Below are positions 31,432 to 42,004 of a DNA stretch of 64,000 nt, one piece after another (the stretch's first letter is position 1; each line of letters starts with the position of its first letter). The notes below the pieces were generated by a model. That model made no database searches and was not told where the DNA came from. It saw nothing but the letters and a program-made list of their open reading frames with translations. The stretch is from positions 1-64,000 of the forward strand of contig LUYE01000003.1 of the NCBI GenBank assembly GCA_001602645.1. Reading direction: 5' to 3'. This DNA is from Methanosarcinales archaeon Methan_01 (GTDB taxonomy: Archaea > Halobacteriota > Methanosarcinia > Methanotrichales > Methanotrichaceae). The position numbers and the translations under genes are program-made.

Positions 31432-32118
31432 TCATATCGTCCAAAGCTCGCCCCGCTTTTGAACCTTCCCCTGGGCTGCAAGATCCCTCAGCTTCTCCTC
31501 GACGACCGGAGCGGGGATCCCAAGCCTTCTCGCCAGGGCCCCCGCACCGGATTCGCCGGAGACGAGGACGGTGAGAATCTCCGCCTCCATCTCGTCGGAG
31601 GCGAACTCCCCGATCAGCCCCGTAGCGAGCCGCCTCACCACCATCTCCTCGGAGGCGATCTCCTCCAAAAGCCCCCTCAGCCGAAGCCTCTCCACCTCCA
31701 GCTCCCGGAGGTGCGAGCAGACCTCCTCCAGCTCCGGGGGTCGGACAGCGCCCCTGACCGATCCGACCGGAGCCTTGGGACCCGACGAGACCCGGCTCGC
31801 CCCCTCGACGGCCCTTGTAGGCTCCGGCCTTACAAGAGGCCGAGGGCGGTAGGTCCTGATACCGTAGGAATGGGGGGAGAAGGCGACCTCGAGGACGACG
31901 TTCTCGGCGATCCTGAAGTACTTCCGGCGCCGGTCGTCCCGGTAGCACTCGACTAGCCCCGCCCGCTCCAGCATCTCCAGGTGGTCTATCACCGCCTTGG
32001 GACCGAGGTCGAGCCGCTTGGCCATCTCGTTGAAGTAGAAGGGGCGGCAGGAGAGGAGCTGGAGGATCCTTCTGCGGTTCTCGTTCCCCAGTATGTCCAG
32101 AATCTCCACGGGATCCAA
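31432..32118 (-). CDS. ArsR-like winged-helix transcriptional regulator, possibly with a second C-terminal wHTH
   Basis: [65 protein letters not shown]; the C-terminal [48 protein letters not shown] also looks wHTH-like. Confidence 0.88.
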   Translation of the reverse strand: MDPVEILDILGNENRRRILQLLSCRPFYFNEMAKRLDLGPKAVIDHLEMLERAGLVECYRDDRRRKYFRIAENVVLEVAFSPHSYGIRTYRPRPLVRPEPTRAVEGASRVSSGPKAPVGSVRGAVRPPELEEVCSHLRELEVERLRLRGLLEEIASEEMVVRRLATGLIGEFASDEMEAEILTVLVSGESGAGALARRLGIPAPVVEEKLRDLAAQGKVQKRGELWTI

Positions 32119-32271
32119 AACGAAGCCTCAAAAGGTAATTATTGATTAGTAACCACAGGTGAATATAAATCTTTCGTCGATGGTCGATGGTAATCGAACG
32201 CCCCGGATCTTATGGCGGGATCCGGCGGCAGCATCGGGACCCGTGCTGGCGATCTGGAAATGAGATGATAT

Positions 32272-33585
32272 CTATTGGCCATATTCTCCATCGGGCCTAT
32301 TCAGGGGCGTGATCAACAGCTTATCGACTCGGTTGGAATCCATGTCCACGACCTCAAAGCGGAGATCGCCCCATTCGAAGTGGTCGCCGGAGGAGGGTAT
32401 CCTCTCAAACTGCGTCATGGCAAACCCGCCGAGGGTCTGGTAGACCCCCGCGTCCTCCTCGGGCATCTTCTCTACGTCGAAGTTCTCTTTGAAGTCGTCT
32501 ATCGAGATCATGCCATCCACGAGCCAAGAGCCGTCTCCCCTCTGGATTATCGAGGGCTCCGTCAGCTCGTCTATGTTAGGAATATCCCCTACTATCGCCT
32601 CCAGAAGGTCTGTTAGGGTGACGACCCCCTCCACCTCGCCATACTCGTCGACGACGATCGCGAGGTGTATCCCCGTCTCCTTGAACCGCTCAAGGACCTT
32701 CAGCCCCCTCATGCTCTCGGGTACGAAGAGCGCCGGGAAGAGCACCCCATCGAACTGGACCTTCTCGACCCCTTCCGTCCTGAAGAGGAGATCTTTGGCG
32801 TGGACGACCCCCATGACGTTGTCCAGATCGACATTGCAGACGGGAAATAGGGTGTAAGCCCTTCCGGATACCTTCTCCTTGATCGTATCGGGAGTGTCGC
32901 TCGCGTCAAGCCAGACGATCTCCGACCTCGGGGTCATCAGGGTTGCAGCCTTCCGGTCTCTGAGCCTAAATACCCTATCGACCATCTCCTTCTCCGCCTC
33001 CTCGAAGACTCCAGCCCCGGCTCCGAGGTCGATCAAGATCTTTATCTCCTCCTCGGTGACGGGGGGGCCGTTGTTCGGCCTTATGCCGAGAGCCCTGATG
33101 ACGACGTTCGTCGAGCCACTGAGGAGGAAGACTAGGGGGGCCGCCGCCCTGGAGAATAATCTGAGGGGCGCTGCAACGATGGATGCGATCCTCTCCGGGT
33201 CGTTCAACGCCACCCTCTTCGGGACCAGCTCCCCCAGGATCAGCATCGCATACGTTATCCCGATGACGACGATCCCGACGCTGAGGAAGACGCTGTGAGA
33301 GGCGAGGGCCGGAACCGCCTCCAACCAGCCGGCGAGCTCCTTTGCTACCGTCGCCCCGCCGTAGGCCCCAGCCAGGGTCCCGACTAGGGTTATCCCGATC
33401 TGGATCGTTGATAGGAAGGCCGTCGGCTCCTCAGCGAGGTCGAGGGCCACCTCCGCCCCCCCATCTCCCCCCTCCGCCAGCTCCTGGAGCCGGGACCTTC
33501 TGGAGGATACGACAGCGATCTCGGACATGGCGAAGAGGCCGTTGACGATTATCAGCAAAATTATGACGACGATCTCGAAGTTCAT
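32272..33585 (-). CDS. CNNM/CorC (DUF21-CBS-CorC_HlyC) transporter family protein
   Basis: DUF21-type N-terminal membrane region (LSTIQIGITLVGTLAGAYGG...ILGELVPKRVAL), CBS pair (MTPRSEIVWLDASDTPD...; HLAIVVDEYGEVEGVVTLTDLLEAIVGDI), C-terminal CorC domain. Confidence 0.93.
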   Translation of the reverse strand: MNFEIVVIILLIIVNGLFAMSEIAVVSSRRSRLQELAEGGDGGAEVALDLAEEPTAFLSTIQIGITLVGTLAGAYGGATVAKELAGWLEAVPALASHSVFLSVGIVVIGITYAMLILGELVPKRVALNDPERIASIVAAPLRLFSRAAAPLVFLLSGSTNVVIRALGIRPNNGPPVTEEEIKILIDLGAGAGVFEEAEKEMVDRVFRLRDRKAATLMTPRSEIVWLDASDTPDTIKEKVSGRAYTLFPVCNVDLDNVMGVVHAKDLLFRTEGVEKVQFDGVLFPALFVPESMRGLKVLERFKETGIHLAIVVDEYGEVEGVVTLTDLLEAIVGDIPNIDELTEPSIIQRGDGSWLVDGMISIDDFKENFDVEKMPEEDAGVYQTLGGFAMTQFERIPSSGDHFEWGDLRFEVVDMDSNRVDKLLITPLNRPDGEYGQ

Positions 33586-33690
33586 GAAAGGACGCTCTTT
33601 CCCCGGAGTTCAGCCGCTCATAACTTTATATTTTGCGTTCTCCAATGATGGGATAAAAATAAAATTGAGGATGAGGCTATGACGCCCCGG

Positions 33691-34548
33691 CTACTGCATC
33701 GCAGAGAGGCGCGCGATCCTCTCCTCAGTGCTGGGGTGGGTCGAGAAGAGGGATGCGAGCTTCTTCCCCTTGAGGGGGTTGACGATGAACATGTGGGCAG
33801 TCGAGGGGTTGACGTCGGCCTGAACCCTCCCTGAGGCCCCCTCCAGCTTAGAGAGGGCGCTCGCGAGAGCCATAGGCCTTCCGCAGAGCTCCGCCCCCCC
33901 GGCGTCGGCCCCAAACTCCCGAGACCTCGATATCGCCATCTGGATGATCATGGCCGCTATCGGCGCCAGGATCGCCATGGCGATGACCCCGACGATGTTT
34001 CCGCCGTCGTCGTCGTTCCCGCCGAAGATGAGGGACCACTGGGCCATGTTGGCGACGAAGGTGATCACCCCGGCGATGGTGGCGGCGACGGAGCTGATGA
34101 GGGTATCCCTGTTCCTGACGTGGGATAGCTCGTGGGCCATCACCGCCTCCAGCTCGTCTCTATCCAGGATCCTCATGATCCCGGTGGTCGCCGCCACAGC
34201 GGCGTGGGAGGGGTTCCTCCCGGTCGCAAAGGCGTTGGGCATGGGGGTGTCGACGATGTAGACCTTCGGCATCGGCATCTGCGCCCGCTCGACCAGCCCC
34301 CGGACGATCCCGTAGAGCCCCGGCGCCTCCGTCGGCGTCACCTCCCTCGCGTGGTACATCTTCAGCACTATTTTGTCGCTGTACCAGTACGACCCCATGT
34401 TCATCACCAGGGAGAGGAGGAGGGCTATCGCCATGCCGCCCCTCCCCCCCAGGGCTCCCCCGATCAGAAGCATCAGCCCCGTGAGGCTGGCCAAAAGTAG
34501 GGCAGTCCTGATTCCGTTCATCATAGTAACGGGATAGTTCCGGCTCAT
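33691..34548 (-). CDS. htpX: HtpX-type zinc metalloprotease
   Basis: Zn motif [53 protein letters not shown]. Confidence 0.95.
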   Translation of the reverse strand: MSRNYPVTMMNGIRTALLLASLTGLMLLIGGALGGRGGMAIALLLSLVMNMGSYWYSDKIVLKMYHAREVTPTEAPGLYGIVRGLVERAQMPMPKVYIVDTPMPNAFATGRNPSHAAVAATTGIMRILDRDELEAVMAHELSHVRNRDTLISSVAATIAGVITFVANMAQWSLIFGGNDDDGGNIVGVIAMAILAPIAAMIIQMAISRSREFGADAGGAELCGRPMALASALSKLEGASGRVQADVNPSTAHMFIVNPLKGKKLASLFSTHPSTEERIARLSAMQ

Positions 34549-34592
34549 ACCCCAAATACTTTGCGTCTATCGATTGAGCCTCTGCCATCTCA

Positions 34593-36467
34593 TCAGAACG
34601 CCTGCAGCTCCTGGAGCCTCTGGAGGGCCGCCGCCCTGTTCGCCCTGGCGTCGGCGAAGGCGGGGTCGATCTCCAGGGCCCGGCCGTAGCAGTCGGCCGC
34701 CTCCGAGTAGCGGCCCAAGTTGTAAAAGGCCGCCCCCTTGTTGTTCCAGGCCCGGGCGTGGACGGGGTCGATCTCAATCGTCCTGTTGTACGAATCCAGG
34801 GCCTCCTCGTTCCTCCCCAGGGCGGTGAGGACGACGCCCCGGTTGTTCCACCCCTCGGCGAGGGCGGGGTCCGCCTCCAGGGCCTGGTCTATGGATTCGA
34901 GGGCCTCGTCGATGTTGCCGAGGGTGTAGAGGATCCACCCCCGGTTGTTCCACGCCTCGGCGTGGTCGGGTTCGAGCTCTGCCGCCCGGCTGAAGTGGGC
35001 CAGCGCCTCCTCCGGCCTCCCGGAGGAGTAGGCGAGGATCCCCTTCCTGTACCATGGGGGCTCGTACTCGGGGTCGATCTCGACGGCCCGATCGAAGGCC
35101 TCCACCGCCTCCGCCGTCCTCTTCAGGTCGGAGAGAGCAACCCCCCGGTGGTACCAGGCCTCGGCCCTCTCGGGGTCGACCTCCAGAGCCTTCTCGTAGC
35201 AGATGAGGGCCTCTCCTGGCCGGTTCATTCTGTAGAGGGCGTGCCCCTTGCTGTGCCAGGCTTCGGCGGACGAGGGGTTGACCCGGATCGCCTCGTCGAA
35301 GGCCTTGATGGCATCGAAGTACCGCCCTTCCAGGTAGAGGACGGAGCCCCGGTTGTACCAGGCTATCTCGTAGCCCGGATCGATCTCGACGGCCCGGCCG
35401 TAGCTCTCCAAGGCCTCCTTCTCCCTGCCCAGAGCGGCGAGGGCGGCGCCCCGGTTGTTCCAGGCGAGGGCGAAGGCGGGCTCGACCGCCAGGGCCGAAT
35501 CGTACGCCTCTACCGCCTCCTCGTACCTTTCGAGGTCGTATAGGGTCCTCCCCCGGTTGTACCAGGCGAGGGCGAAGGAGGGATCGATCTCTATAGATCG
35601 GTTGTACGACTCCAGAGCCTCCTCGGAGCGGCCGAGGTTCGCGAGGGCGAGCCCCCGGTTGTTCCAGGCGAGGAGGTAGCCGGGGTCGGCCCGGAGGGCG
35701 GAGTCGAAGCTCTCGACCGCCTCCTCGTACCTCCCCAGGACCCCCAGGACGAGCCCCCTCTCGTTCCAGGCGGCCTTGTCCGCGGGATCGGCCCCGACGG
35801 CCCCGTCCAGCCGGTCGAGGGCCTCCTCCTCCCGCCCCAGGGACCGGAGGAGCTCTGCCGCCCCCTTCCAGGACCCGACGAGGCCCGGGTCGATCGCCAG
35901 GGCAGAGTCGTAGCATTCGAGGGCCTCTTCCACCCTGCCGAGGGCCCGGAGGGCGTTCCCCCGGTTCTGCCACGCCGCCGCAAGCCCCGGGTCAGAGCTG
36001 ATGGCCCGCTCAAAAGAGAGAGCCGCCTCCTCGTACCTCCCGAGGGCCCCCAGGATCAGCCCCCGGTTGTTCCAGGCCTTCTCGTTCACTGGATCGATCG
36101 ATAGAGAGCGGTTGTAGGCCTCGAGGGCCTCATCGACCCTGCCGAGGAAGGAGAGGGCGTTGCCGAGCTCGTACCAGGCGGCGCCGTCGTCCGGATCGAG
36201 CTCTAGGGCCCGCTCGAAGGCCTCGACGGCCATCTCCCGGTCGGTGAGGTTGTAGAGGGCGATCCTCCCCCGGAGGACCCAGGCCTCGGCCTGGTCGGGG
36301 TCGAGGGCGAGGGATCGGTCGAGGGAGGAGAGGGCGAGGTCGATCTCCCCCTCCCGGTGAGAGCGGTTCGCGTCATCAAATAACTCCCGGGCCGACTCGT
36401 CATCCCCCAGGGCGTGGGGGGCCAAGGCGAGGAGCAGCATCAGCAGGAGAAGGACGCCAAGTCTCAT
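34593..36467 (-). CDS. Exported tetratricopeptide-repeat protein
   Basis: Signal peptide MRLGVLLLLMLLLALAPHALG followed by tandem ~34-aa TPR units (AWNNRGLVLGALGRYEEAVESFDRALEIDP...). Confidence 0.95.
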   Translation of the reverse strand: MRLGVLLLLMLLLALAPHALGDDESARELFDDANRSHREGEIDLALSSLDRSLALDPDQAEAWVLRGRIALYNLTDREMAVEAFERALELDPDDGAAWYELGNALSFLGRVDEALEAYNRSLSIDPVNEKAWNNRGLILGALGRYEEAALSFERAISSDPGLAAAWQNRGNALRALGRVEEALECYDSALAIDPGLVGSWKGAAELLRSLGREEEALDRLDGAVGADPADKAAWNERGLVLGVLGRYEEAVESFDSALRADPGYLLAWNNRGLALANLGRSEEALESYNRSIEIDPSFALAWYNRGRTLYDLERYEEAVEAYDSALAVEPAFALAWNNRGAALAALGREKEALESYGRAVEIDPGYEIAWYNRGSVLYLEGRYFDAIKAFDEAIRVNPSSAEAWHSKGHALYRMNRPGEALICYEKALEVDPERAEAWYHRGVALSDLKRTAEAVEAFDRAVEIDPEYEPPWYRKGILAYSSGRPEEALAHFSRAAELEPDHAEAWNNRGWILYTLGNIDEALESIDQALEADPALAEGWNNRGVVLTALGRNEEALDSYNRTIEIDPVHARAWNNKGAAFYNLGRYSEAADCYGRALEIDPAFADARANRAAALQRLQELQAF

Positions 36468-36548
36468 GAAGGGCGGGATCTGACTCGCCTCCGATATACC
36501 TTTTGCTGGCCCTCCGCCGATGGGAGGGGAGAGGGGTGCCGTCGGCGG

Positions 36549-39500
36549 TTACCCCGAGCTGAGCTCGATGAACTTGTCGTAGCACTCGACAGCCTTCCTG
36601 TGCTGCCCCAGCTTGTAGAAGGCGTCCCCCTTCCGGTTCCAGCTCCTGGCGTCCCCCGGATTTATGGCCAAGGCCCGGTCGTAGCTCTCTATCGCCTCCT
36701 CATGCCTCTGGAGGCCATCGAGAGCCGTCCCTCGGATGTACCAGAGATCGGCGTCCCCTGGATCGATCGCAAGAGCCCGATCATAGCTCTCGACCGCCTC
36801 CTCCAGCCTCCCAAGGCTCTGGAGGACCGAGCCCCTGGAGCGCCATACAGCCCCGTCGGTGGGGTCGATCTCGGCGGCGGTGGCGTAAGAGTCCAGGGCC
36901 TCGGAGTACCTCTTCATTCCAGAGAGGAGGTCCCCCTCTTTCTTCCAGGCCTCGGCGGAGGAGGGGTCGGCCTCAGAGGCCCTCTCATAGCTCTCCAGGG
37001 CCTCTTCCTTCCGGCCCAGACCCTCCAGGACCTGACCCTTCAGGCGCCACGCCTCGGCGTCGGCGGGGTTGGCCGCGAGGGCGGCGTCGAAGCATTCGAT
37101 CGCCTCCTCTGCCAGCCCTTGGGCCTCGAAGACGGTCCCCTTCCCGCGCCAGGCCTCGGCAGAGGAGGGGTCGAGGGCGATCGCCCGATCGTAGGAGGAG
37201 GCTGCATCCTCCAGCCTCCCCGCCTTCGCGAGGGCCCGTCCCCTCACAGACCACGCCTCCGGATCCTCCTGATCGAGGGCGATCGCTCGATCGTAGGAGG
37301 CGACGGCATCCCCGGACCTTCCCGCCTCTTCGAGGACAGCGCCCCTCCCGATCCAGAGGATCTTCTCCGAGGTGTTGATGGCGATCGCCCGGTCGTAGCT
37401 CTCTATCGCCTCGTCGTACCTCTGAAGGCCCGCCAGGGCCTGCCCCCTGCCGTGCCAGGCGCCGCCGTCCTCGGAGGCGTTCGCCAGGATCCGATCGAAG
37501 GAGGCGACGGCTTCCTCGAACCTCTCGAGGCCGAGGAGGGCCTCCCCCCTCCCGCGCGCCGCCTCCAGGTCTCTGGAGTCCTCCTGAAGGGCGAGGTCGT
37601 AGGAGGCGAGGGCGCCATCGTAATCTCCCAGCTTCAGGAGGACGAGACCCCTCTTCAGCGAGACCCCTTCATAAGACGGGTCGAGCTCGAAGACGCGGTC
37701 GTAACATTCGGCGGATCTCTCATACTCGCCGAGGATCTGGTGAGCGAGACCCTTCTGATACCAGGCCTTCGCCTCCAGGGGGCTCACCTCGATCACCTTG
37801 TCGTAGCATTCTATCGCCTCGTCGTACCTCCCGAGCAAGTAGAGGGCGTCTCCCTTCTCGTACCGGTCGATCTCGATGACCCTGTCGTAGCATTCTATCG
37901 CCTCATCGTACCTTCCCAGGCCGAAGAGGAGGCCCCCCTTGTTGTACCAGAGGGAGACGTCCGACGGGCTGATCTCCAGGGCCTCGTCGTAACAATCGAT
38001 CGCCTCCTCAAACCTGCCGAGGTCGTAGAGGGCGAGCCCCTTCAGCTTCCAAACCCCCTCATAAGATGGATCGAGCTCGATCACCTCATCGTAGCTCTCA
38101 ACCGCCTCCTCCAGCCGGCTCGCGTTATAGAGGAGGAGACCCCGGTTGTACCAGACCGTCGGATCACCGGGATCAAGGGCTATCGCCCCGTCGTAAGATT
38201 CGACCGCCTCGTCGTACCTCCCGGCGCTGGCGAGGGCCTCGCCCATCCCGTGCCACGCGTCGATTCGGGACCCGTTGAGGGCTATCGCCTCCCCATAGCT
38301 GGTCGCAGCCTCCTGGTACCGCTCCAGCTTGTAAAGGGCCACCCCCCTATTGTACCATGCGTTCTCGTAGCCGAGGTCGATCCCGATCACCTCGTCGTAA
38401 CAGCCGACGGAGTCGTTGTACCTGCCGAGGGCGTAGAGGGTGTTGCACCTGTTGTTCATGACGTCTGGCTGCTCTGGGTCTGCCTTCAGGGCCTCGTCGT
38501 AACAGCCGAGGGCTTCCTCAAACCTGCCGAGGCGGCCGAGGGCGAGCCCTTTGTTGTACCAGACTTCCCCGTCCCCAGGGTCCATCTCCAGGACGTGGTC
38601 ATAGCAGGCCGCGGCCTCATCGTACCTGCCCAGGCTGTAGAGGGCAAGCCCCCGGTTGTACCAGACGTCCTGGCGGCTCGGGTCGATCTCGATCAGCCGG
38701 TCGTAAGCCTCGAGCGCATCCTCCCCCCTTCCAAGCCGGTGGAGGACGACCCCCAGGTTATACCAGGCGTTAGAGTAGTCCGGATCGATCTCCACCGCCC
38801 TCCGATAACATTCCAGAGCCTCCTCTAACCTATCGAGGGTGTAGAGGGCGTTCCCCTTGTTGTTCCAGACGGCGACGAGGTTGGGGTCGATATCGATCGC
38901 CCGGTCGTAACAGGCGATCGCCTCCTCCGCCCTCCCGAGGCTGTAGAGGGCGAGCCCCTTGTTGAACCAGGCGGGGTGGTACAGGGGATCGATCTCGACG
39001 GCGGCATCATAGCATTCGAACGCCTCCTCGTGCCTTCCAAGGCTTCCGAGGGCTATCCCCTTATTGTACCAGACGTCGGTTATGGACGGATCGATATCGA
39101 TCGCCCGATCGTAGCAGTCGATCGCCTCCTCGACTCTGCCGAGGCTATAAAGAGTGAAGCCCTTGCCGTGCCAGGAGGCGGCGTCCTCTTCGTCGATGAT
39201 GATGGCGAGGTCGTAACACTCGAGGGCCTTGTCGTAACTCCTCATCCCCAAGAGGGCGAGACCCTTCTGGTACCAGACCTCCCCCTCGGCGGGGTCTAAG
39301 ACGAGGGCCTCATCGTAGGAATCCACCGCCTCATCGTACCTTCCGAGGCTGTAGAGGGCGAGCCCCCTCGCCCGCCAGAGGTCGGGGTCGGAGGAGTTGA
39401 GCTCTATCGCCCGGTCATAAGCCTCCATCGCCTCTTCGTCGATCCCCATTCCGTATAGGACGAACCCCTTGCTGTACCAGATGTAGGGGTCCTGGGGGTC

Positions 39501-39764
39501 GATCTCCAGGGACCGGTTGAAACAGATCAGAGCCTCGCCGAACCTCCCGAGGTCGCTGAGGATGTACCCCTTCAGGTTCCAGGCGTCGGGGTAGGCTGGA
39601 TCGATGTCAAGGGACTTGTTAACATAAAGAAGAGCTAGATCGTAAGATTCGTTAGAGTAGAAGCTTATGGCCTTCCCGAGCCACCCTCCTGAAGGGTCCT
39701 CCCCGGAGGCCAGAGGCGTGAGGACGAGAGCCATGATCAGGATCGACAGGGCCGCGAGCTTCAT
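36549..39764 (-). CDS. Exported tetratricopeptide-repeat protein, very long
   Basis: Signal peptide [21 protein letters not shown] followed by about 30 tandem TPR units ([30 protein letters not shown]...). Confidence 0.95.
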   Translation of the reverse strand: [1071 protein letters not shown]

Positions 39765-39883
39765 GAGCGAATAAATCGCAGTATTTGTCGATATATTTTG
39801 TGGTTTGGATGGAGACCCGGTCCCTCGTCGCGCGGACGACGGTGGAGAAGGCGGCTTGAGATCGGTCCCGCCTCCGGCCCTCC

Positions 39884-40315
39884 CTATTTGAGCCTCTTCG
39901 TCATCAGAAGGGCGTCCCTTCCGGGGCCGTAATAGTCCAGGAGGAGCCCGGCCTTCTCAAAGCCGAGGCCGAAGTAGAGGGCGATGGCCCTCCTGTTCTC
40001 CGCCGAGACCTCGAGGATGGAGGCCTCCGCCCCCTGGGACGCGAACTCCTCCTCCAGGGCCTCCATCAGCCTCCGTCCCAGGCCCCGGCCGCGCCGTTCG
40101 GGAAGGACCTCCAAGGTCACCACCTTCCCCCAGCTCCCCCTCGAAAAGCCCGCGACGAACCCGACTATTTCGCCCTCCTCGGCCACCAGGGTCGTCGCCG
40201 CCGCCAGGAGGAGGGCGACGGTCTCGGGAGGGAAGGCGACCTCTGGGGAGAAGCAGGACCTCTCGGCGGCGAGGATCGAGGGGAGATCCGAGGGCTCGCC
40301 CCCCCTGATCCTCAT
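39884..40315 (-). CDS. GNAT-family N-acetyltransferase
   Basis: VVTLEVLPERRGRGLGRRLMEALE (acetyl-CoA site), VSAENRRAIALYFGLGFEK. Confidence 0.92.
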   Translation of the reverse strand: MRIRGGEPSDLPSILAAERSCFSPEVAFPPETVALLLAAATTLVAEEGEIVGFVAGFSRGSWGKVVTLEVLPERRGRGLGRRLMEALEEEFASQGAEASILEVSAENRRAIALYFGLGFEKAGLLLDYYGPGRDALLMTKRLK

Positions 40316-40692
40316 CTATTTCTAGATACCTCTTTTACGACCTGGGTGTAAGCCCCGAAGACGGATGGAATGTCTATGGTGCCAACGACGTCGACGACCC
40401 CCATCGCTGCAATTACTTCGCCATCCCGATCGAAGATGGGGGAGACGGATACGGGAACGCCCTGGTAGACGCCTCTCTTGGGGACGGTCCTGACAGCCTT
40501 TCCGGAGGCCATCGCCTCTTCGAGGGCGGGTCCCGAGTAACTTTCGTCGAGGACCTTCCCCCCCTCCACCCTGACCCCCGGTGCCCTCAGGCTCCTCAGG
40601 GTTACGGGCAGGCCCAGGATCTGGTTTACGGCCAGCGCGATGGGGGCAAGGTCGGAGGACCCCGAATTCTCCGATATTATCAGCTCAGCCAT
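40312..40692 (-). CDS. DUF2111 family protein (methanogen-associated)
   Basis: 126 aa; LAPIALAVNQILGLPVTLRSLRAPGVRVEGGKVLD...GEVIAAMGVVDVVGTIDIPSVFG. 4-bp overlap with the acetyltransferase gene. Confidence 0.75.
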   Translation of the reverse strand: MAELIISENSGSSDLAPIALAVNQILGLPVTLRSLRAPGVRVEGGKVLDESYSGPALEEAMASGKAVRTVPKRGVYQGVPVSVSPIFDRDGEVIAAMGVVDVVGTIDIPSVFGAYTQVVKEVSRNR

Positions 40693-40731
40693 GGGATAAC
40701 TTCAGGCGCCAATTGTTGATATAGTCTCCCC

Positions 40732-41904
40732 TCACCGCTTCGCCAGGAACCTCGCCTGGAATCCGTGGTACTTGGCAAAGCCCTCAGAGTCCCTCTGGCT
40801 CAGAGTCTTGCTGTCGAAGGAGACCATCTCCTGGTCATATATGGCGTCTGGCGACCTCCTGCCGACGGAGAAGGCCCTGCCGCAGGATAGCTTCATCCTG
40901 ACGACGCCGTTCACCCTCTTTTGGCTCTGGTCGACGAAGGCGGAGAGGTCGGAGTATAGGGGATCGTTTACCAGGCCCATGTAGGCGAGCTCCGACCATG
41001 CCTCGTCGACCGAGGCCTTGAACCGCAGCTCCGCCCGGGATAGGACGAGCCTTTCTAGATCCCGATGGGCGTTGAGTAGGACCGTCGCTGCGGGGTGCTC
41101 GTAGTTCTCCCTCGCCTTGAGGCCGAGGACCCTGTCCTCGACCATGTCGGTCCTACCGACGCCGTGATCTCCGGCGATCCTGTTGAGGTTCTCGATCAGC
41201 TCGACCCCACCCATCCTCTGGCCGTCGAGGGCTATCGGAACCCCCGCCGAGAACTCGATCTCGACCGTCTGGGGAGCAAGACTCCTCTCTGGGGACCTGG
41301 TCCAGGCGTAGATCTCCTCGGGGGGCTCGAAGAAGGGGTCCTCCAAGAGGCCACCCTCGATGCTCCTCGACCAGAGGTTCTCGTCTATGGACCAGGGCCT
41401 CTCCCGAGTCACCGGGACGTCGATCCCGTGATCCCTAGCGTAGTCGATCTCCCACTCCCGGCTCAGGTCCAGGTCGCGCATCGGCGCCACCACCCGCATC
41501 TCCGTCGCCCTGAAGATCGCCTCGAACCTCAGCTGGTCGTTGCCTCTGCCGGTGCAGCCGTGGCCCAGGGCGTCAGCGCCCAATCGTTCTGCCATCTCCA
41601 CCGTCTTTCTCGCAATGAGGGGCCGGGCGATGGCGGTGCCGAGGACGTACCCCTCGTAGGAGCCGTTCGCCTTGATGGCGGGGAAGATGTAGTCGCTGAC
41701 GAACTCCTCCTTCGCGTCGATGACGTGATGCTCATCGCTCAGCTTCTCTGCCCTCTTGTTTCCCCTCTCGATATCCCCCTTCGGCTGGCCGACGTCTGTC
41801 AGGACGGTTATCACCCTATCAAATCCGTAACGCTCCCGGAGGAGAGGGATGCAGACCGATGTATCGAGCCCTCCAGAATAGGCGAGGACTATGACTCCAG
41901 ACAA
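40732..41904 (-). CDS. argG: Argininosuccinate synthase
   Basis: [54 protein letters not shown]. Start is probably a non-ATG codon near 41904; the track ORF extends to 42027. Confidence 0.95.
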   Translation of the reverse strand: MSGVIVLAYSGGLDTSVCIPLLRERYGFDRVITVLTDVGQPKGDIERGNKRAEKLSDEHHVIDAKEEFVSDYIFPAIKANGSYEGYVLGTAIARPLIARKTVEMAERLGADALGHGCTGRGNDQLRFEAIFRATEMRVVAPMRDLDLSREWEIDYARDHGIDVPVTRERPWSIDENLWSRSIEGGLLEDPFFEPPEEIYAWTRSPERSLAPQTVEIEFSAGVPIALDGQRMGGVELIENLNRIAGDHGVGRTDMVEDRVLGLKARENYEHPAATVLLNAHRDLERLVLSRAELRFKASVDEAWSELAYMGLVNDPLYSDLSAFVDQSQKRVNGVVRMKLSCGRAFSVGRRSPDAIYDQEMVSFDSKTLSQRDSEGFAKYHGFQARFLAKR

Positions 41905-42004
41905 TTCAATATCACCGGGGGCTACTCGGCGATCAGTTATTTTAACTCTATGGCCAGGACGATCGATCGATAACTCTATAACTTCTAGACCGAGATGAGA
42001 ACCG

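Noticed and set aside
35455-36403. Repetitive DNA inside the TPR genes considered as a CRISPR or satellite array
   Set aside because: The ~102-bp periodicity equals 34 codons and is explained by TPR coding repeats; no conserved repeat/spacer structure.
36414-38828. 804-aa plus-strand ORF opposite the large TPR gene
   Set aside because: The mirrored repetitive composition of the TPR codons leaves the antisense frame open. The TPR frame is clearly coding (signal peptide plus about 30 TPR units).
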